A stretch of 64,000 nt of DNA from Rhodoferax sp. OV413 (GCF_900104385.1 NZ_FNJA01000001.1:904386-968385), one strand, 5' to 3'; shown: positions 33,675 to 42,654, counted from the first letter of the stretch. Program-made: numbers and translations. Notes: generated by a model from the sequence alone, not told the origin.

Positions 33675-34568
33675 ATGCCTATTCGACTCTCCCGCATCCT
33701 CGGCCTCGGCGCCGTGTTCCTGTGCTCTGCCGCACTGGCGCAGAGCGACACCCTCAGCAAAATCAAGCAAACCGGGGTCATCAAGATCGGCAGCCGCGAC
33801 AGCCAGGTGCCGTTCTCCTACCAGCCCACAGGCAGCGGCGAACCCACCGGCTACACCAACGACATCTGCCTGAAGATCGTCGACGCCGTCAAAGCCAAGC
33901 TGGGCCTGGCCAGCCTGGAGGTGCGCTACACCACGCTGACCTCGACCAACCGCATCCCCTTGCTGACCAATGGCACGGTGGACCTGGACTGCGCCACCAC
34001 CACCAATACCGTGCAGCGCCAGCAGCAGGTGGGCTTTGCGCCCAGCCACTTCGTGACCAATATCACCGCCGCGGTGAAGACCAAGTCGGGCATCAACACC
34101 ATTGCCGACCTCAGCGGCAAGACCGTCGCCACGGTATCGGGTAGCACCGCCATCCAGCTGCTGCGCAGCTACCGCAAGAGCGAAAACGTGGATGTGCAAG
34201 AGCTATCGGGCAAGGACACGGCGGACGCGTTTTTGCTGCTGGCCTCGGACCGCACCCAGGCTTACATCCTGGACGACGTGCAGCTGGCCGGGCTGATCGC
34301 CACTTCGCCCAAACCCAGCGACTACAAGATCCTGTCCAAGGAGTCGCTGCGCCAGGAGCCCTACGGCATCATGTACCGCAAGGACGACCCGGATTTCAAG
34401 GAGCTGGTCGACAAAACTGTGACCGAGCTGATGAAGTCTGGCGCCATCGAGCAGATCTACGCCAAGTGGTTTACCAAGCCGATTCCGCCGAACAACATCA
34501 ACCTGAACTTCCCGCTGTCGGACGCGGTGCGCGAGCTGTACAAGAACCCGAACAACAAGGGCGTATAA
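33675..34568 (+). CDS. Amino-acid ABC transporter substrate-binding protein
   Basis: 297 residues from ATG 33675 (54 bases inside a longer frame). The signal peptide (LGAVFLCSAALA, cut before QSD) is followed by a PBP type 2 fold: SQVPFSYQPTGSGEPTGYTN, TLTSTNRIPLLTNGTVDLDC and KDDPDFKELVDKT. The sequence is closest in style to GltI-type glutamate/aspartate binding proteins. No permease or ATPase follows, so it must use a transporter elsewhere. It ends at palindromic repeat 11. Confidence 0.9.
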   Translation: MPIRLSRILGLGAVFLCSAALAQSDTLSKIKQTGVIKIGSRDSQVPFSYQPTGSGEPTGYTNDICLKIVDAVKAKLGLASLEVRYTTLTSTNRIPLLTNGTVDLDCATTTNTVQRQQQVGFAPSHFVTNITAAVKTKSGINTIADLSGKTVATVSGSTAIQLLRSYRKSENVDVQELSGKDTADAFLLLASDRTQAYILDDVQLAGLIATSPKPSDYKILSKESLRQEPYGIMYRKDDPDFKELVDKTVTELMKSGAIEQIYAKWFTKPIPPNNINLNFPLSDAVRELYKNPNNKGV

Positions 34569-34574
34569 CGGGTT

Positions 34575-34640
34575 AATGCTACAGAGTTCATAGTTTCTGG
34601 CGCAGGAGGCACCTGCGCTAGAGGCACTTTTCTTATAAAT
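34575..34640 (+). repeat. Palindromic intergenic repeat, copy 11
   Basis: Forward orientation: AATGCTACAGAGTTCATAGT, then TTCTGGCGCAGGAGG, CACCTGCGCTAGAGG and CACTTTTCTTATAAAT. It lies in the convergent gap between the SBP gene and the SRPBCC gene. Confidence 0.92.
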
Positions 34641-34663
34641 TCCAGCAGCCGGAGCCCACGGGG

Positions 34664-35104
34664 TCAGGCGAAGAGCTTGGCCAGGCCGTCCAGCACGCTG
34701 GTCCAGTTCTTTTCATATTCGACCCGGTGCTGGATGTCGGCCGCGGTGGCGCCGCCGATCAGGTTGGACTGCGTGAGGGTGACCTGCGTATGCCGGCCCT
34801 GCGGACTCAGCTGGAAGCTGAGCACGTGGTAGTTTTCCGGCGCGTCCGCCTTGCCGGACATGGCGCTCCAGTGCGAGAAGCTCAGCCGCCGCCGGGGCTC
34901 GACCGCGATGATGCTGCCCTTGTCCGCGTACTTCTTGCCCTTGAATTCACCCTTCATCAGGATCGGATGGCCGACCTCCCAGTCGGACTCCACATCGGCG
35001 CCAAAGAAGAATTTTTTGAGAGTCACCGGCGTGGTCAGTGCGGCCCAGACTTTATGGTCCGAGGCGGGGATGGTCTTCTCGACCTGGGCCGTGGTTTCAT
35101 TCAT
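34664..35104 (-). CDS. SRPBCC/AHSA1-family protein
   Basis: 146 residues. AHSA1-type hydrophobic-ligand fold: IPASDHKVWAALTTPVTLKK, FFFGADVESDWEVGHPI and ENYHVLSFQLSPQG. Such proteins are small cytoplasmic ligand binders, sometimes stress linked. The start overlaps the stop of the upstream gene (35101-35661) by 4 bases, so the two are translationally coupled. Confidence 0.85.
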   Translation of the reverse strand: MNETTAQVEKTIPASDHKVWAALTTPVTLKKFFFGADVESDWEVGHPILMKGEFKGKKYADKGSIIAVEPRRRLSFSHWSAMSGKADAPENYHVLSFQLSPQGRHTQVTLTQSNLIGGATAADIQHRVEYEKNWTSVLDGLAKLFA

Positions 35105-35661
35105 GCTGTGCTCCTTGCCGTGCTTGCCGTGGCAAGCACGTCCTTGCAGTCGCCGACGGATGCCTCGATCAGCTGCCGCGCGGTCGCGGTTTGCGCGTCC
35201 GTATGGGTCGTGGCCACCAACACCACTTGCCCGGTGGCGATGGCATCGGTCACCAAGGCCGACAACCAGCCCTCTTCGCCCGCGGGTGCGGCTTTCTCCT
35301 TGGCGGTAGCGCCCACGGTGGCTCCCACCAAGGCGCCTACGCTCGCCCCCCAGCCCATCATCACCAAGGGGGCAAGCAAGGGGCTGGCGACAAACAAGCT
35401 CACGTTCGCGGCCACCAGCGCCACCTCGGCCAGCGCCCCGATGCCGGTGCCCACCACCGTGCCAATCGTGCCGTCTACAAACACCGCCTTCAGCACGGCA
35501 TTGCTGTCGCCCTTGGGCACGGGCGCCGAGGCGGGCGCATCGGTGGCGAACAGCTGCAGTTGGTCCGGGGGCAGGCCATGCGCCGCCAATGCGTTACGCA
35601 CCTCCAGGGCCGCTTCGCGGGTGGCAAAAAAGCCAGAAACATAGTGCTTGCGGTGGTCCAT
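35101..35661 (-). CDS. Stress-type (GSP17M-like) protein with glycine-rich membrane segments
   Basis: 186 residues from ATG 35661. The N-terminal HYVSGFFATREAALEVRNAL and LFATD resemble the general-stress-protein 17M fold. The middle (GTIGTVVGTGIGALAEVALV and SPLLAPLVMMGWGASVGALV) is glycine/alanine-rich and could insert into the membrane, as in similar 'DUF1269-like' proteins. The C-terminus (VLVATTHTDAQTATARQLI) resumes a soluble fold. Coupled to the AHSA1 gene by a 4-base overlap. Function unknown. Confidence 0.7.
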   Translation of the reverse strand: MDHRKHYVSGFFATREAALEVRNALAAHGLPPDQLQLFATDAPASAPVPKGDSNAVLKAVFVDGTIGTVVGTGIGALAEVALVAANVSLFVASPLLAPLVMMGWGASVGALVGATVGATAKEKAAPAGEEGWLSALVTDAIATGQVVLVATTHTDAQTATARQLIEASVGDCKDVLATASTARSTA

Positions 35662-35781
35662 GTGCGGATCCTCTGGTTGGCCGGGTTGCATAGAGAGCCG
35701 GTCCAGCTTGCGCCGCAAGCTGGGACAGGTCTGTGCGATGGCATACAGAGGTCGCCTGGTGCGGCGAACAGCTTCTAAGCC

Positions 35782-37326
35782 TTACGCCTCGTCGCGCTGC
35801 GCAGCCACCCGGGGCATCCTCAGCCGGAAGACGGTGCCCTGCCCGAGGCTGGACTCCACATCAACGGTGCCGCCTAGCAGTCCAGACAACAGGCTGAACA
35901 CAATGCTCAGCCCCAGGCCCGACCCGCCGGAGCCCATGCGGGTGGTGTAGAACGGGTCAAAAATCCGCGACAGGTTTTCGGGCGCAATACCGGCGCCGTC
36001 GTCCGACACGGTCAATACCACGTGCTCGCCGTCCAGCAGCGCGCTGATGCGTACCGTGCCGGCATGCTGCTCGGAGAACGCATGGACCACCGCGTTCTCG
36101 AACAGGTTGCTCACGATCTGCCCGATGGCGCCTGGATAGCTTTTCATCTCAATGCCGTCCGGCACATCCATGTGCAGCTTGGCCATCGCGTATTTGCGGA
36201 CCACCGACACCGAGGCCAGGGTTTCCCGGACCACCTGCTTCAAATCGAAACGCCTGCGGCGCAGACTGGTCTGGTCCACCGCGAACTGCTTGAAGTCCTG
36301 GATCAGATTCGCCGCCCGGTTCAGGCTGCTGGCGGTAATCTCGGCACCCTGCTCCACCTGGTCCAGGTACCCGTTGAGCTGGGTTTTGGTCAAGCCCTGG
36401 CCCATGCTGGCGCGAAACTCGTGGGTTTGGCCCAGCACCGTGCTGATGACCAGCAAGCCGTTGCCGATAGGGGTGTTCAGCTCATGGGCCACGCCGGCCA
36501 CCAGCGAGCCCAATGCCACCAGCTTCTCGGACTGGATCAAGCGGTCCTGGGCCTGCCGCAGATTCTGCAAAGCCTGCTCCAGATGGGTATTGGCCAGGCG
36601 TAGTTCGGTGGTGCGCGCCGTGACCCGCTCTTCCAGCACATCCACCGATTGCGCAAGGGCAATCCGCATGCAGTCCAGCTGTTGCCCCAACACACCGAAC
36701 TCGTCGTGGCGCAGCGCTGGTACCGCGGTTTTAAGGTCGCCGGTAGAAATCGACGCCGCACTGGAACGCAGCAGGTTCAGCGGCTTGTGGACCCGCTGAT
36801 TCAACCACATGCTCATCAGCAACAAGGACACCACAAACTGACAGCCCACCACGGCCGCCAGCAACCACGACGAACGGAGCGCATCGCTCTGGGCCGAGTC
36901 AGTGGCGTAGGCGAGACTGACCTCGCCCAGCGGTGTGCCCTCTTTGACAATCTGCCGGCTGACCCGGATGGTGCTGCTGAGCACATCCTCTGGCCGGTGG
37001 AACTCCAGCACCATTTCGCCGGTCGCGTCGCGCACCTCGACCCAGGCCACAGAGGGATCGGCGACCACGGCCTGCATCAAAGGCCGTGCGGTATCCAGGG
37101 CCACATTCCACAGCGGCAATACCAGGCCCGCTTGCAACAGGTCGGCAAACTGCTCGGCCTTGGCCCGCGCATCCACCTCGATGGTCTTCTGCCAATTGAG
37201 GGTCAACAAGATCAGAATCGCCAAAGCACCCGGAATCACCAGGGCCAGCATCAGGACGGAAAACAGATCGTGCCGAAGACTGCTGGTAGGTGTGGCATTG
37301 ACCACGGGCGATACTGCCGGCCGCAT
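35782..37326 (-). CDS. Orphan membrane sensor histidine kinase
   Basis: 514 residues. Two transmembrane helices (about 22-44 and 154-174) bracket a periplasmic domain of about 110 residues. A HAMP-like stretch follows, then a coiled coil (LEERVTARTTELRLANTHLE) and a HisKA-like domain with phospho-acceptor His281 in GVAHELNTPIG. The HATPase motifs are NLFENAVVHAF, DDGAGI, GSGGSGLGLSIV. No response regulator is adjacent. It is divergent from two solute-binding-protein genes at 37527 and 38314, which may be ligand-capture partners or targets. Confidence 0.92.
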   Translation of the reverse strand: MRPAVSPVVNATPTSSLRHDLFSVLMLALVIPGALAILILLTLNWQKTIEVDARAKAEQFADLLQAGLVLPLWNVALDTARPLMQAVVADPSVAWVEVRDATGEMVLEFHRPEDVLSSTIRVSRQIVKEGTPLGEVSLAYATDSAQSDALRSSWLLAAVVGCQFVVSLLLMSMWLNQRVHKPLNLLRSSAASISTGDLKTAVPALRHDEFGVLGQQLDCMRIALAQSVDVLEERVTARTTELRLANTHLEQALQNLRQAQDRLIQSEKLVALGSLVAGVAHELNTPIGNGLLVISTVLGQTHEFRASMGQGLTKTQLNGYLDQVEQGAEITASSLNRAANLIQDFKQFAVDQTSLRRRRFDLKQVVRETLASVSVVRKYAMAKLHMDVPDGIEMKSYPGAIGQIVSNLFENAVVHAFSEQHAGTVRISALLDGEHVVLTVSDDGAGIAPENLSRIFDPFYTTRMGSGGSGLGLSIVFSLLSGLLGGTVDVESSLGQGTVFRLRMPRVAAQRDEA

Positions 37327-37526
37327 GTCAGCAAAAGCCTTTGGCGCTGGTAGCAGTGGTTTGGATATTCGTCTGTGGAGGGTTCACGCGCATCGGCAAA
37401 TTGTCAGGCAGCGCACCCCTGGGGTCAATCTAGACTACTGGTTAATCCCGCCTTGCAAAAACACCCGCCCACGCGTTCAATGAAAAGCTTCTTCTTCCCG
37501 ATGCGCAGTTCTACCTGGATGGCGGC

Positions 37527-38282
37527 ATGAGCACCTACTGGAACCATCTTCTCTCCGTTGCGCTTCTGGCTACCAGTCTCGGGGCTGAGTGCGCTCCCTG
37601 GGTTTTGCGCACCGCCGCCCAGGAGGGCTCGGCGCCCAAGTTCAGCCAGTCCAACGGGGTGGTGGCAGGGCACTGCCCCGACATCCTGCATGCGATAGAG
37701 CTGGCCGACAAAGACCTGCGCTTTGCCATCGCCCCCATGTCCATGCCCATCCGGCGGATCGAAAAAGACATTCGCGCAGGCCATCTGGACATCATTTGTG
37801 CGCTGCTCGACTCGCCCATCCGCAACGAGATTGCCCAGCGGGTGTCCACACCCATTTACATGGTGCGTGAACGCCTGGTTGGCTTGCGCGGCGATGACCA
37901 AAACATCACCGGCTTTGAAGATCTGGCCCGCACCGGCGGCTTGGTGGCCACCCAGGCCGGCGCCAGCTACACCGAAAAACTGCGAGGCTACCAGGTCAAG
38001 GTGGACGAGACCAGCAGTTCCGTCGCCTTGCAAAATATCGTCAGGAAGCGGGTGCGCTACTTCTATACCAACGAACTCACTGCCGTCTACTACATCAAGG
38101 CCGAAGGCCTGGAAGACAAGCTGTATCTGCTGCCGGCCACCATGGGGCAAACGCCCAGCTACCTGTGGGTCGGCAAACAGGTGGCCCCCGAGGTATTGCC
38201 CCGGCTGGAAGTCGCACTGGCGAAGCTCAAAAAAGACGGCACGCTGGACCGCATCTACCGCAGTTACGGGGGCACCCCTTGA
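37527..38282 (+). CDS. Periplasmic solute-binding protein (PBP type 2)
   Basis: 251 residues from ATG 37527; the N-terminus (LLSVALLATSLGAECA) is a signal peptide with cleavage near residue 22. The mature protein has PBP-type 2 features: GHCPDILHAIELADKDLRFA and LDIICALLDSPIRNEIAQRV. It resembles the periplasmic amino-acid-binding fold used both by transporters and by sensor kinases. It is followed 31 bases later by a second binding-protein gene and is divergent from the histidine kinase, suggesting a sensory set. Confidence 0.85.
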   Translation: MSTYWNHLLSVALLATSLGAECAPWVLRTAAQEGSAPKFSQSNGVVAGHCPDILHAIELADKDLRFAIAPMSMPIRRIEKDIRAGHLDIICALLDSPIRNEIAQRVSTPIYMVRERLVGLRGDDQNITGFEDLARTGGLVATQAGASYTEKLRGYQVKVDETSSSVALQNIVRKRVRYFYTNELTAVYYIKAEGLEDKLYLLPATMGQTPSYLWVGKQVAPEVLPRLEVALAKLKKDGTLDRIYRSYGGTP

Positions 38283-38313
38283 CGCCCCGAGCGACACGGC
38301 GGAGGCCCTTGCA

Positions 38314-39105
38314 ATGAACAGCCTGTTGCCACGGCTGTACGGGCTGGGCCTGTGTGCGTTGCTGTGCGCCGCCCCTGCGCAAGCCGATTGCAGCAAGCTC
38401 GTCGTCACGGCCGATCCCGCCTACCCGCCCATGCATTGGTACGACGGCACCCAGCTGCAAGGCGCCAGCATCGAGATCGCCAAGCGGGTGCTGGGCGAAT
38501 TGAAGATACCGTATGAAGTGCGCTATGTCGGCCCCTTCGCCCGCGTCGTCAAACTCGCCGAACGTGGCGAGGTGGACATGATAGCCACCCTGAAGAAAAC
38601 ACCCGAGCGCGAGCAGTTTTTGCTGTACCCGCAATTGCCAGCCCTGTCCAATCCGGTAGCGGTATTCCAGGCCCGTGAGCGCCCTTTTCCCTTCCAGGGA
38701 CGGGCCGATCTGGTGGGCAAAAAAGGCGGCATCACCCGCGGCAATATGTTTGGCGACGATTTCGACCAGTTCCTGAAAACCGAGCTCAAGATCGAATCGG
38801 CAGACAACCCGGAAAGCAATTTCAACAAGCTGGCGCTGGGGCGCATCGACTACTTCATCACCGGCTACTACACGGGCATGGCCTACCTGCTGAAGCGCGG
38901 CGACGAGCAGCGCTTTGCGCCCATGTCCCCGTATCTGGTGGACGCGCCCAACTACCTGGTGCTCACCCAGAAAGGCCGTTGTGCTGACAAGCTGGAAGCC
39001 ATCGACGCCAAGCTCGCCCAGCTGAAGAAGGCCGGTGTCATTGACGAGCTGATCAAGCTCAGCTTTGCGAACTGGAAGGCCCATCCGCAGGTGGTTGAGA
39101 AATAA
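38314..39105 (+). CDS. Periplasmic solute-binding protein (PBP type 2)
   Basis: 263 residues from ATG 38314, preceded by GGAGG at 38301-38305; the frame is open to 37723 but that is a shadow of the previous gene. The signal peptide (LGLCALLCAAPAQA) is cut before DCSKL. PBP features: VVTADPAYPPMHWYDGTQLQ and GEVDMIATLKKTPEREQFLL. No permease or ATPase is present. Tandem soluble binding proteins with a kinase nearby are typical of sensing rather than uptake. Paralogous to the preceding gene in fold but clearly diverged. Confidence 0.87.
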   Translation: MNSLLPRLYGLGLCALLCAAPAQADCSKLVVTADPAYPPMHWYDGTQLQGASIEIAKRVLGELKIPYEVRYVGPFARVVKLAERGEVDMIATLKKTPEREQFLLYPQLPALSNPVAVFQARERPFPFQGRADLVGKKGGITRGNMFGDDFDQFLKTELKIESADNPESNFNKLALGRIDYFITGYYTGMAYLLKRGDEQRFAPMSPYLVDAPNYLVLTQKGRCADKLEAIDAKLAQLKKAGVIDELIKLSFANWKAHPQVVEK

Positions 39106-39123
39106 GGGCGCGGCAGCTAACGC

Positions 39124-39336
39124 TTAACTGCGCATGGTGATGGCATCGAAAGGGCAGCGCACCGCGCACTTCTTGCAACCGGTGCAGGCATCCAGGTCGC
39201 TGACCACCGAGAACTTCTTCCAGCCCTGGGCTTCCAGGGACAGCAGATGCAAATGGCAGGTCGGCACGCACCAACCGCAGCCGGTGCAGCGCGTGGTATC
39301 GATGTCCGGTTTGGGCACAGGGCGCGGGGTCGTCAT
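39124..39336 (-). CDS. 2[4Fe-4S] ferredoxin-like protein
   Basis: 70 residues from ATG 39336. Two cluster motifs are complete: Cys17, Cys20, Cys23, Cys27 (CTGCGWCVPTC) and Cys51, Cys54, Cys57, Cys61 (CTGCKKCAVRC). It is a small electron carrier. It converges with the second binding-protein gene; partners are not evident. Confidence 0.9.
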   Translation of the reverse strand: MTTPRPVPKPDIDTTRCTGCGWCVPTCHLHLLSLEAQGWKKFSVVSDLDACTGCKKCAVRCPFDAITMRS

Positions 39337-39387
39337 GGAACCGCGATCATAGGGGAGCAGGTGCGCCGGCGGCACCAGGCAAGTCGT

Positions 39388-39453
39388 TAAGCTACTTATT
39401 TGATAGCTGCTAGCGCTGGTACTGCCTGCGCTAGCGACCGATTTTCTTTAAAT
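39388..39453 (+). repeat. Palindromic intergenic repeat, copy 12
   Basis: Forward orientation: AAGCTACTTATTTGATAGCT, then GCTAGCGCTGGTACTGCCTG, CGCTAGCGACC and GATTTTCTTTAAAT. Between the ferredoxin gene start and the YghU-type GST stop, both transcribed leftward, so it should terminate the GST transcript. Confidence 0.92.
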
Positions 39454-39467
39454 TCCGGCAACTGCCC

Positions 39468-40310
39468 TCACTCCAAATCGCTGGCGGCATGGCGCTCGTG
39501 CAGTTGGTCGGCCGGCTCGCCCCAGGCGCGGTTGACCTTGCGGCCACGCTGCACTGCGGGGCGTGCCGCGATCTGCTGGGCCCAGCGCAGCACGTGGGTG
39601 TATTCGTGCACGCTCAGAAACTCGGCCGCGCCGTACAGCTGGCCCAACACCAGGCCTCCATACCAGGGCCACACGGCGATGTCGGCGATGGTGTAGTCCT
39701 CACCGGCCAGATAGGTGTGGTCGGCCAGACGGTGGTCCAGCACGTCCAGCTGCCGCTTGACCTCCATCGCATAGCGGTTGATCGGGTACTCGAGCTTGGC
39801 CGGCGCGTAGGCGTAGAAATGGCCAAAGCCGCCACCCAGAAACGGCGCGCTGCCCATCTGCCAGAACAGCCACGACAGGCACTCTGCCCGCGCCGCGCCG
39901 CTGGCGGGCAGAAACGCGCCGAACTTCTCCGCCAGGTACTGCAGGATGGCGCCCGACTCGAACACCCGCACCGGCTCGGCGCCACTGCGGTCCATCAGCG
40001 CAGGAATCTTGGAGTTGGGGTTGACCTCCACAAAGCCGCTGCCGAACTGGTCGCCGGTGTTGATGCGGATCAGCCAGGCGTCGTATTCGGCACCGGCGTG
40101 GCCCAGGGCCAGCAGTTCTTCCAGCATCACCGTGACCTTGATGCCATTCGGCGTGGCTAGCGAATACAGCTGCAGCGGATGCTTGCCGACCGGCAGCACC
40201 TTGTCATGCGTGGGGCCGGAGATCGGCCGGTTGATGCTGGCAAACTCGCCACCGTTTTCCTTGTCCCAGGTCCAGACTTTGGGTGGCGTGTAGGAATTGG
40301 TGTCGGTCAT
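39468..40310 (-). CDS. yghU: YghU-type glutathione S-transferase
   Basis: 280 residues from ATG 40310 (MTDTNSYTPPKVWTWDKENG); the frame is open to 40571. The conserved N-terminal INRPISGPTHDKVLPVGKHP, the thioredoxin-fold part (YSLATPNGIKVTVMLEELLA) and ESGAILQYLAEKFG match the Nu-class YghU proteins, which bind two glutathiones and reduce peroxides and disulfides. The C-terminal helical domain is complete. It is downstream of the CsgG-like lipoprotein on the same strand but 220 bases apart, so likely separate. Confidence 0.93.
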   Translation of the reverse strand: MTDTNSYTPPKVWTWDKENGGEFASINRPISGPTHDKVLPVGKHPLQLYSLATPNGIKVTVMLEELLALGHAGAEYDAWLIRINTGDQFGSGFVEVNPNSKIPALMDRSGAEPVRVFESGAILQYLAEKFGAFLPASGAARAECLSWLFWQMGSAPFLGGGFGHFYAYAPAKLEYPINRYAMEVKRQLDVLDHRLADHTYLAGEDYTIADIAVWPWYGGLVLGQLYGAAEFLSVHEYTHVLRWAQQIAARPAVQRGRKVNRAWGEPADQLHERHAASDLE

Positions 40311-40530
40311 GCGGTGGTTTCCTTGGAGTGGGGTGTGGGTCACAAACTGAATGGATGGCAGAGTAGCTGCAGTGCGATGACCCGTGGGCTTTAGGGTTTT
40401 GGTGGAAAGTGTTATGCGCGACCGCTTACGCCAAAGCACTTCAAGCCAGGGTCCTTCGCGTAGCGCAAACGGTGCGGCCTGCCCCGTCCTGACGGACAGG
40501 ATGGCCATCAATACAGCTAGCTGCGGCGGA

Positions 40531-41328
40531 TTATTTCTTTGTCGCCACGCGGTCGGGCATGGACTTGGCAACCAACTCCCGCACGTGGGGGATCATTTTG
40601 TTGACCGAATCCAGGAACGCTGCCGAAATCACTTTGCCTTCGTTGGTGTTGGTCCAACCGGCCACACCGCCACCACCCGCAGCGCCGATCATGAGGCCCG
40701 CAGTCCCCAAGTCAGTGGCACGCGCCGAACCCTCGGCGCTCACCAATTGCTCTGTGGTTTGCGTGTCGGTCAAGGTCAGCACTACCTGGGCCTCCTTAAA
40801 CTTCACCTTCTCCGCCAGGCCCGCGAACTGCCCTATGTAGGGAATGCGCGCCAGGATGCCTTCCAGCCCGCCGCCGGCGTTCTGCTCTGAAAACACCAGG
40901 GTGGGCGTCAGCACGTATTGGGCTTCCAGCACATGGCCACGCGGGTTCACGGTGCTGTCTTTGCGGGTCAGCCCCGACTCCTGCAAGTCCAACTCTTGCC
41001 GGGTGCCTTTGAGGCCCAAATTGCGGTCCACCACGCGAAAGCAGCCGCTTTGCTGCAGCATCAGCCGCACCAAAGGCACGGGGGAGTTGGGCAGCCCACC
41101 CGCACTGCTGGTGTAGGTATAGCCGTTGGGGTTTTCGATCACGCCCAGTGTGGCCAGCGGCGCATCGCACTTTTCAATCTTGCGTGTTTCAGCCGTGGAC
41201 TGCTTTTGCCCGGCTGCACCTGTCGCCAAGCCCCCGGCATTGCCGGTTTCAATACCCGAAGGCTTGCAAGCGGCAAGCAAAACCATGGCCACCGTGGCGG
41301 CGATAAGCGCGGGAGCAGAGCGGTTCAT
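40531..41328 (-). CDS. CsgG-like outer-membrane lipoprotein
   Basis: 265 residues from ATG 41328 (the frame also offers ATG 41355). The lipobox MVLLAAC places the lipidated cysteine at residue 21. The mature part has the CsgG/HfaB-type fold: SPVPLVRLMLQQSGCFRVVD, AQYVLTPTLVFSEQNAGGGL and VVLTLTDTQTTEQLVSAEGS, then a glycine-rich hydrophobic segment (GLMIGAAGGGGVAGW). CsgG proteins secrete curli-type amyloids; distant lipoproteins of this fold serve other functions. No csgA, csgB or csgE-like gene is nearby, so curli export is not supported. Confidence 0.8.
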   Translation of the reverse strand: MNRSAPALIAATVAMVLLAACKPSGIETGNAGGLATGAAGQKQSTAETRKIEKCDAPLATLGVIENPNGYTYTSSAGGLPNSPVPLVRLMLQQSGCFRVVDRNLGLKGTRQELDLQESGLTRKDSTVNPRGHVLEAQYVLTPTLVFSEQNAGGGLEGILARIPYIGQFAGLAEKVKFKEAQVVLTLTDTQTTEQLVSAEGSARATDLGTAGLMIGAAGGGGVAGWTNTNEGKVISAAFLDSVNKMIPHVRELVAKSMPDRVATKK

Positions 41329-41459
41329 AAGCAGGGACGGAGTAAAGATCGGCACGCATGGTACATGCAGCCTATGGCACTAAAAGCGCTACAGCCCCCT
41401 GCGCAGAACAATCGTTTGTTACAAATTGCGTCTATTGCGGGTCAGGGATACAGAGCCAC

Positions 41460-42371
41460 CTAAATTCTGCAAGCCGCAAACCCCGCCCCATCCGCCAGCA
41501 CGAAGTCCCGAAACGCGGCCCCCAGATCCGACGGCACGGCATCCCTGCGGTGCAGCAAACACCAGTCCAACATCTTCGGCATGTCCTGCAAATCCAGCAC
41601 CGCCAGCATGCCGGCGGCCAGCTCGACCTGGAACACGTGGGCCGACAGAAAGCTGATGCCCATGCCGACCATCACGGCCTGCTTGATGGTCTCGTTGCCG
41701 GACAGCTCCATCGACACATTCACCTGCAGCGACTGGGATTGCAGCAGGTGCTCCAGAAACTGCCGGGTGGCCGAGCCGGGCTCGCGGAAGATGAAGTCTT
41801 CGGTGCGCAGATCGGCCCAGGTCAGCTTGCGTTTGGCCGCCAGCGGGTGGTTCGGCGGAGCGACGATGCAGTGCGGATTGCGGGCGAAGGTTTCGGCCTC
41901 CACATCGGCCTCGCTGGGCGGGTAGCCGCCGATGGCTACGTCCAGCTGGTGGTCCTGCAGCATGGCCAGAATCTTCTCGCGCCGCTCCACCGTCAGCTTG
42001 AAACGGATGCCCGGGTGCCGCGCCTTGAAAGCCATGAGCAGCGCCGGCGCAAAGTAATGCGCCGTGGGCACCACGCCCAGGTGCAGCAAGCCACCTTCGC
42101 CGCTGCGGCTGGCGGCCATGGCCTCGTCTGCGATGCGTACCTGGTCGAGGATGCGGCGGGTATGGCGCAGCAGGGCTTCGCCGGGCGGGCTCAGCACCAG
42201 GCGCTTGCCGGTCTTGACGAACAGGGGCTGGCCCACATCCTCCTGCAGCTGGCTGATCTGCATGGACACGGCGGGCTGGGTCAAATGCAGTTGTTCGGCG
42301 GCGCGCGAGTAGCTGAGGCTGGTGGCCACGGCCTCAAAAATCCGCAGCTGGCGCAGGGTGGCGTTTTTCAT
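41460..42371 (-). CDS. LysR-family regulator (CbbR-like), likely rhamnose regulator
   Basis: 303 residues from ATG 42371 (MKNATLRQLRIFEAVATSLS). HTH: SRAAEQLHLTQPAVSMQISQ. The effector domain resembles the CbbR/RbcR branch (VVPTAHYFAPALLMAFKARH and FIFREPGSATRQFLEHLL). No Calvin-cycle genes are nearby. It is divergent from the rhamnose genes, with a GCAAA-AC-TTTGC palindrome at 42535 in the shared region, so it probably regulates rhamnose use. This would differ from the DeoR-type RhaR of rhizobia and the AraC-type RhaRS of enterobacteria. Confidence 0.88.
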   Translation of the reverse strand: MKNATLRQLRIFEAVATSLSYSRAAEQLHLTQPAVSMQISQLQEDVGQPLFVKTGKRLVLSPPGEALLRHTRRILDQVRIADEAMAASRSGEGGLLHLGVVPTAHYFAPALLMAFKARHPGIRFKLTVERREKILAMLQDHQLDVAIGGYPPSEADVEAETFARNPHCIVAPPNHPLAAKRKLTWADLRTEDFIFREPGSATRQFLEHLLQSQSLQVNVSMELSGNETIKQAVMVGMGISFLSAHVFQVELAAGMLAVLDLQDMPKMLDWCLLHRRDAVPSDLGAAFRDFVLADGAGFAACRI

Positions 42372-42534
42372 AGCAGGCAGTACAGGGTTTGACCCGGAAA
42401 ACAGGCCATTAAAGGATGGCAAAACAAGCTCGCCAGCAGAGGCCATCCGGGGAGTTTCCCTAAGCTGCAGCGCAGCATTTGGAACCCTATAGCGCCCCCT
42501 AGCAAACCCATGCCCTGGCAGGCCAAAAGTATAA

Positions 42535-42546
42535 GCAAAACTTTGC
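42535..42546. promoter_or_regulatory. Palindrome in LysR/rhaD divergent promoter
   Basis: GCAAAACTTTGC: 5-base half-sites (GCAAA/TTTGC) around AC, flanked by AT-rich DNA and T-N11-A-compatible ends. It is the best LysR-operator candidate between 41460-42371 and the rhamnose operon. Role is inferred. Confidence 0.45.
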
Positions 42547-42654
42547 CAAAACATAAAAACCTATGTGTTGTCTATATGCATGGCGCTACCTAGACTTCAG
42601 CCCATCGCAACCCCTTTGCCCTCTTCTGCCCTCCTGCCCACCAACTGCCTGCCC

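Noticed and set aside
40531-41328. Curli secretion locus
   Set aside because: CsgG-like fold is present but no curli subunit or accessory gene lies nearby.
41460-42371. CbbR regulator of Calvin-cycle genes
   Set aside because: No RuBisCO or phosphoribulokinase genes in the region; the neighbours are rhamnose genes.
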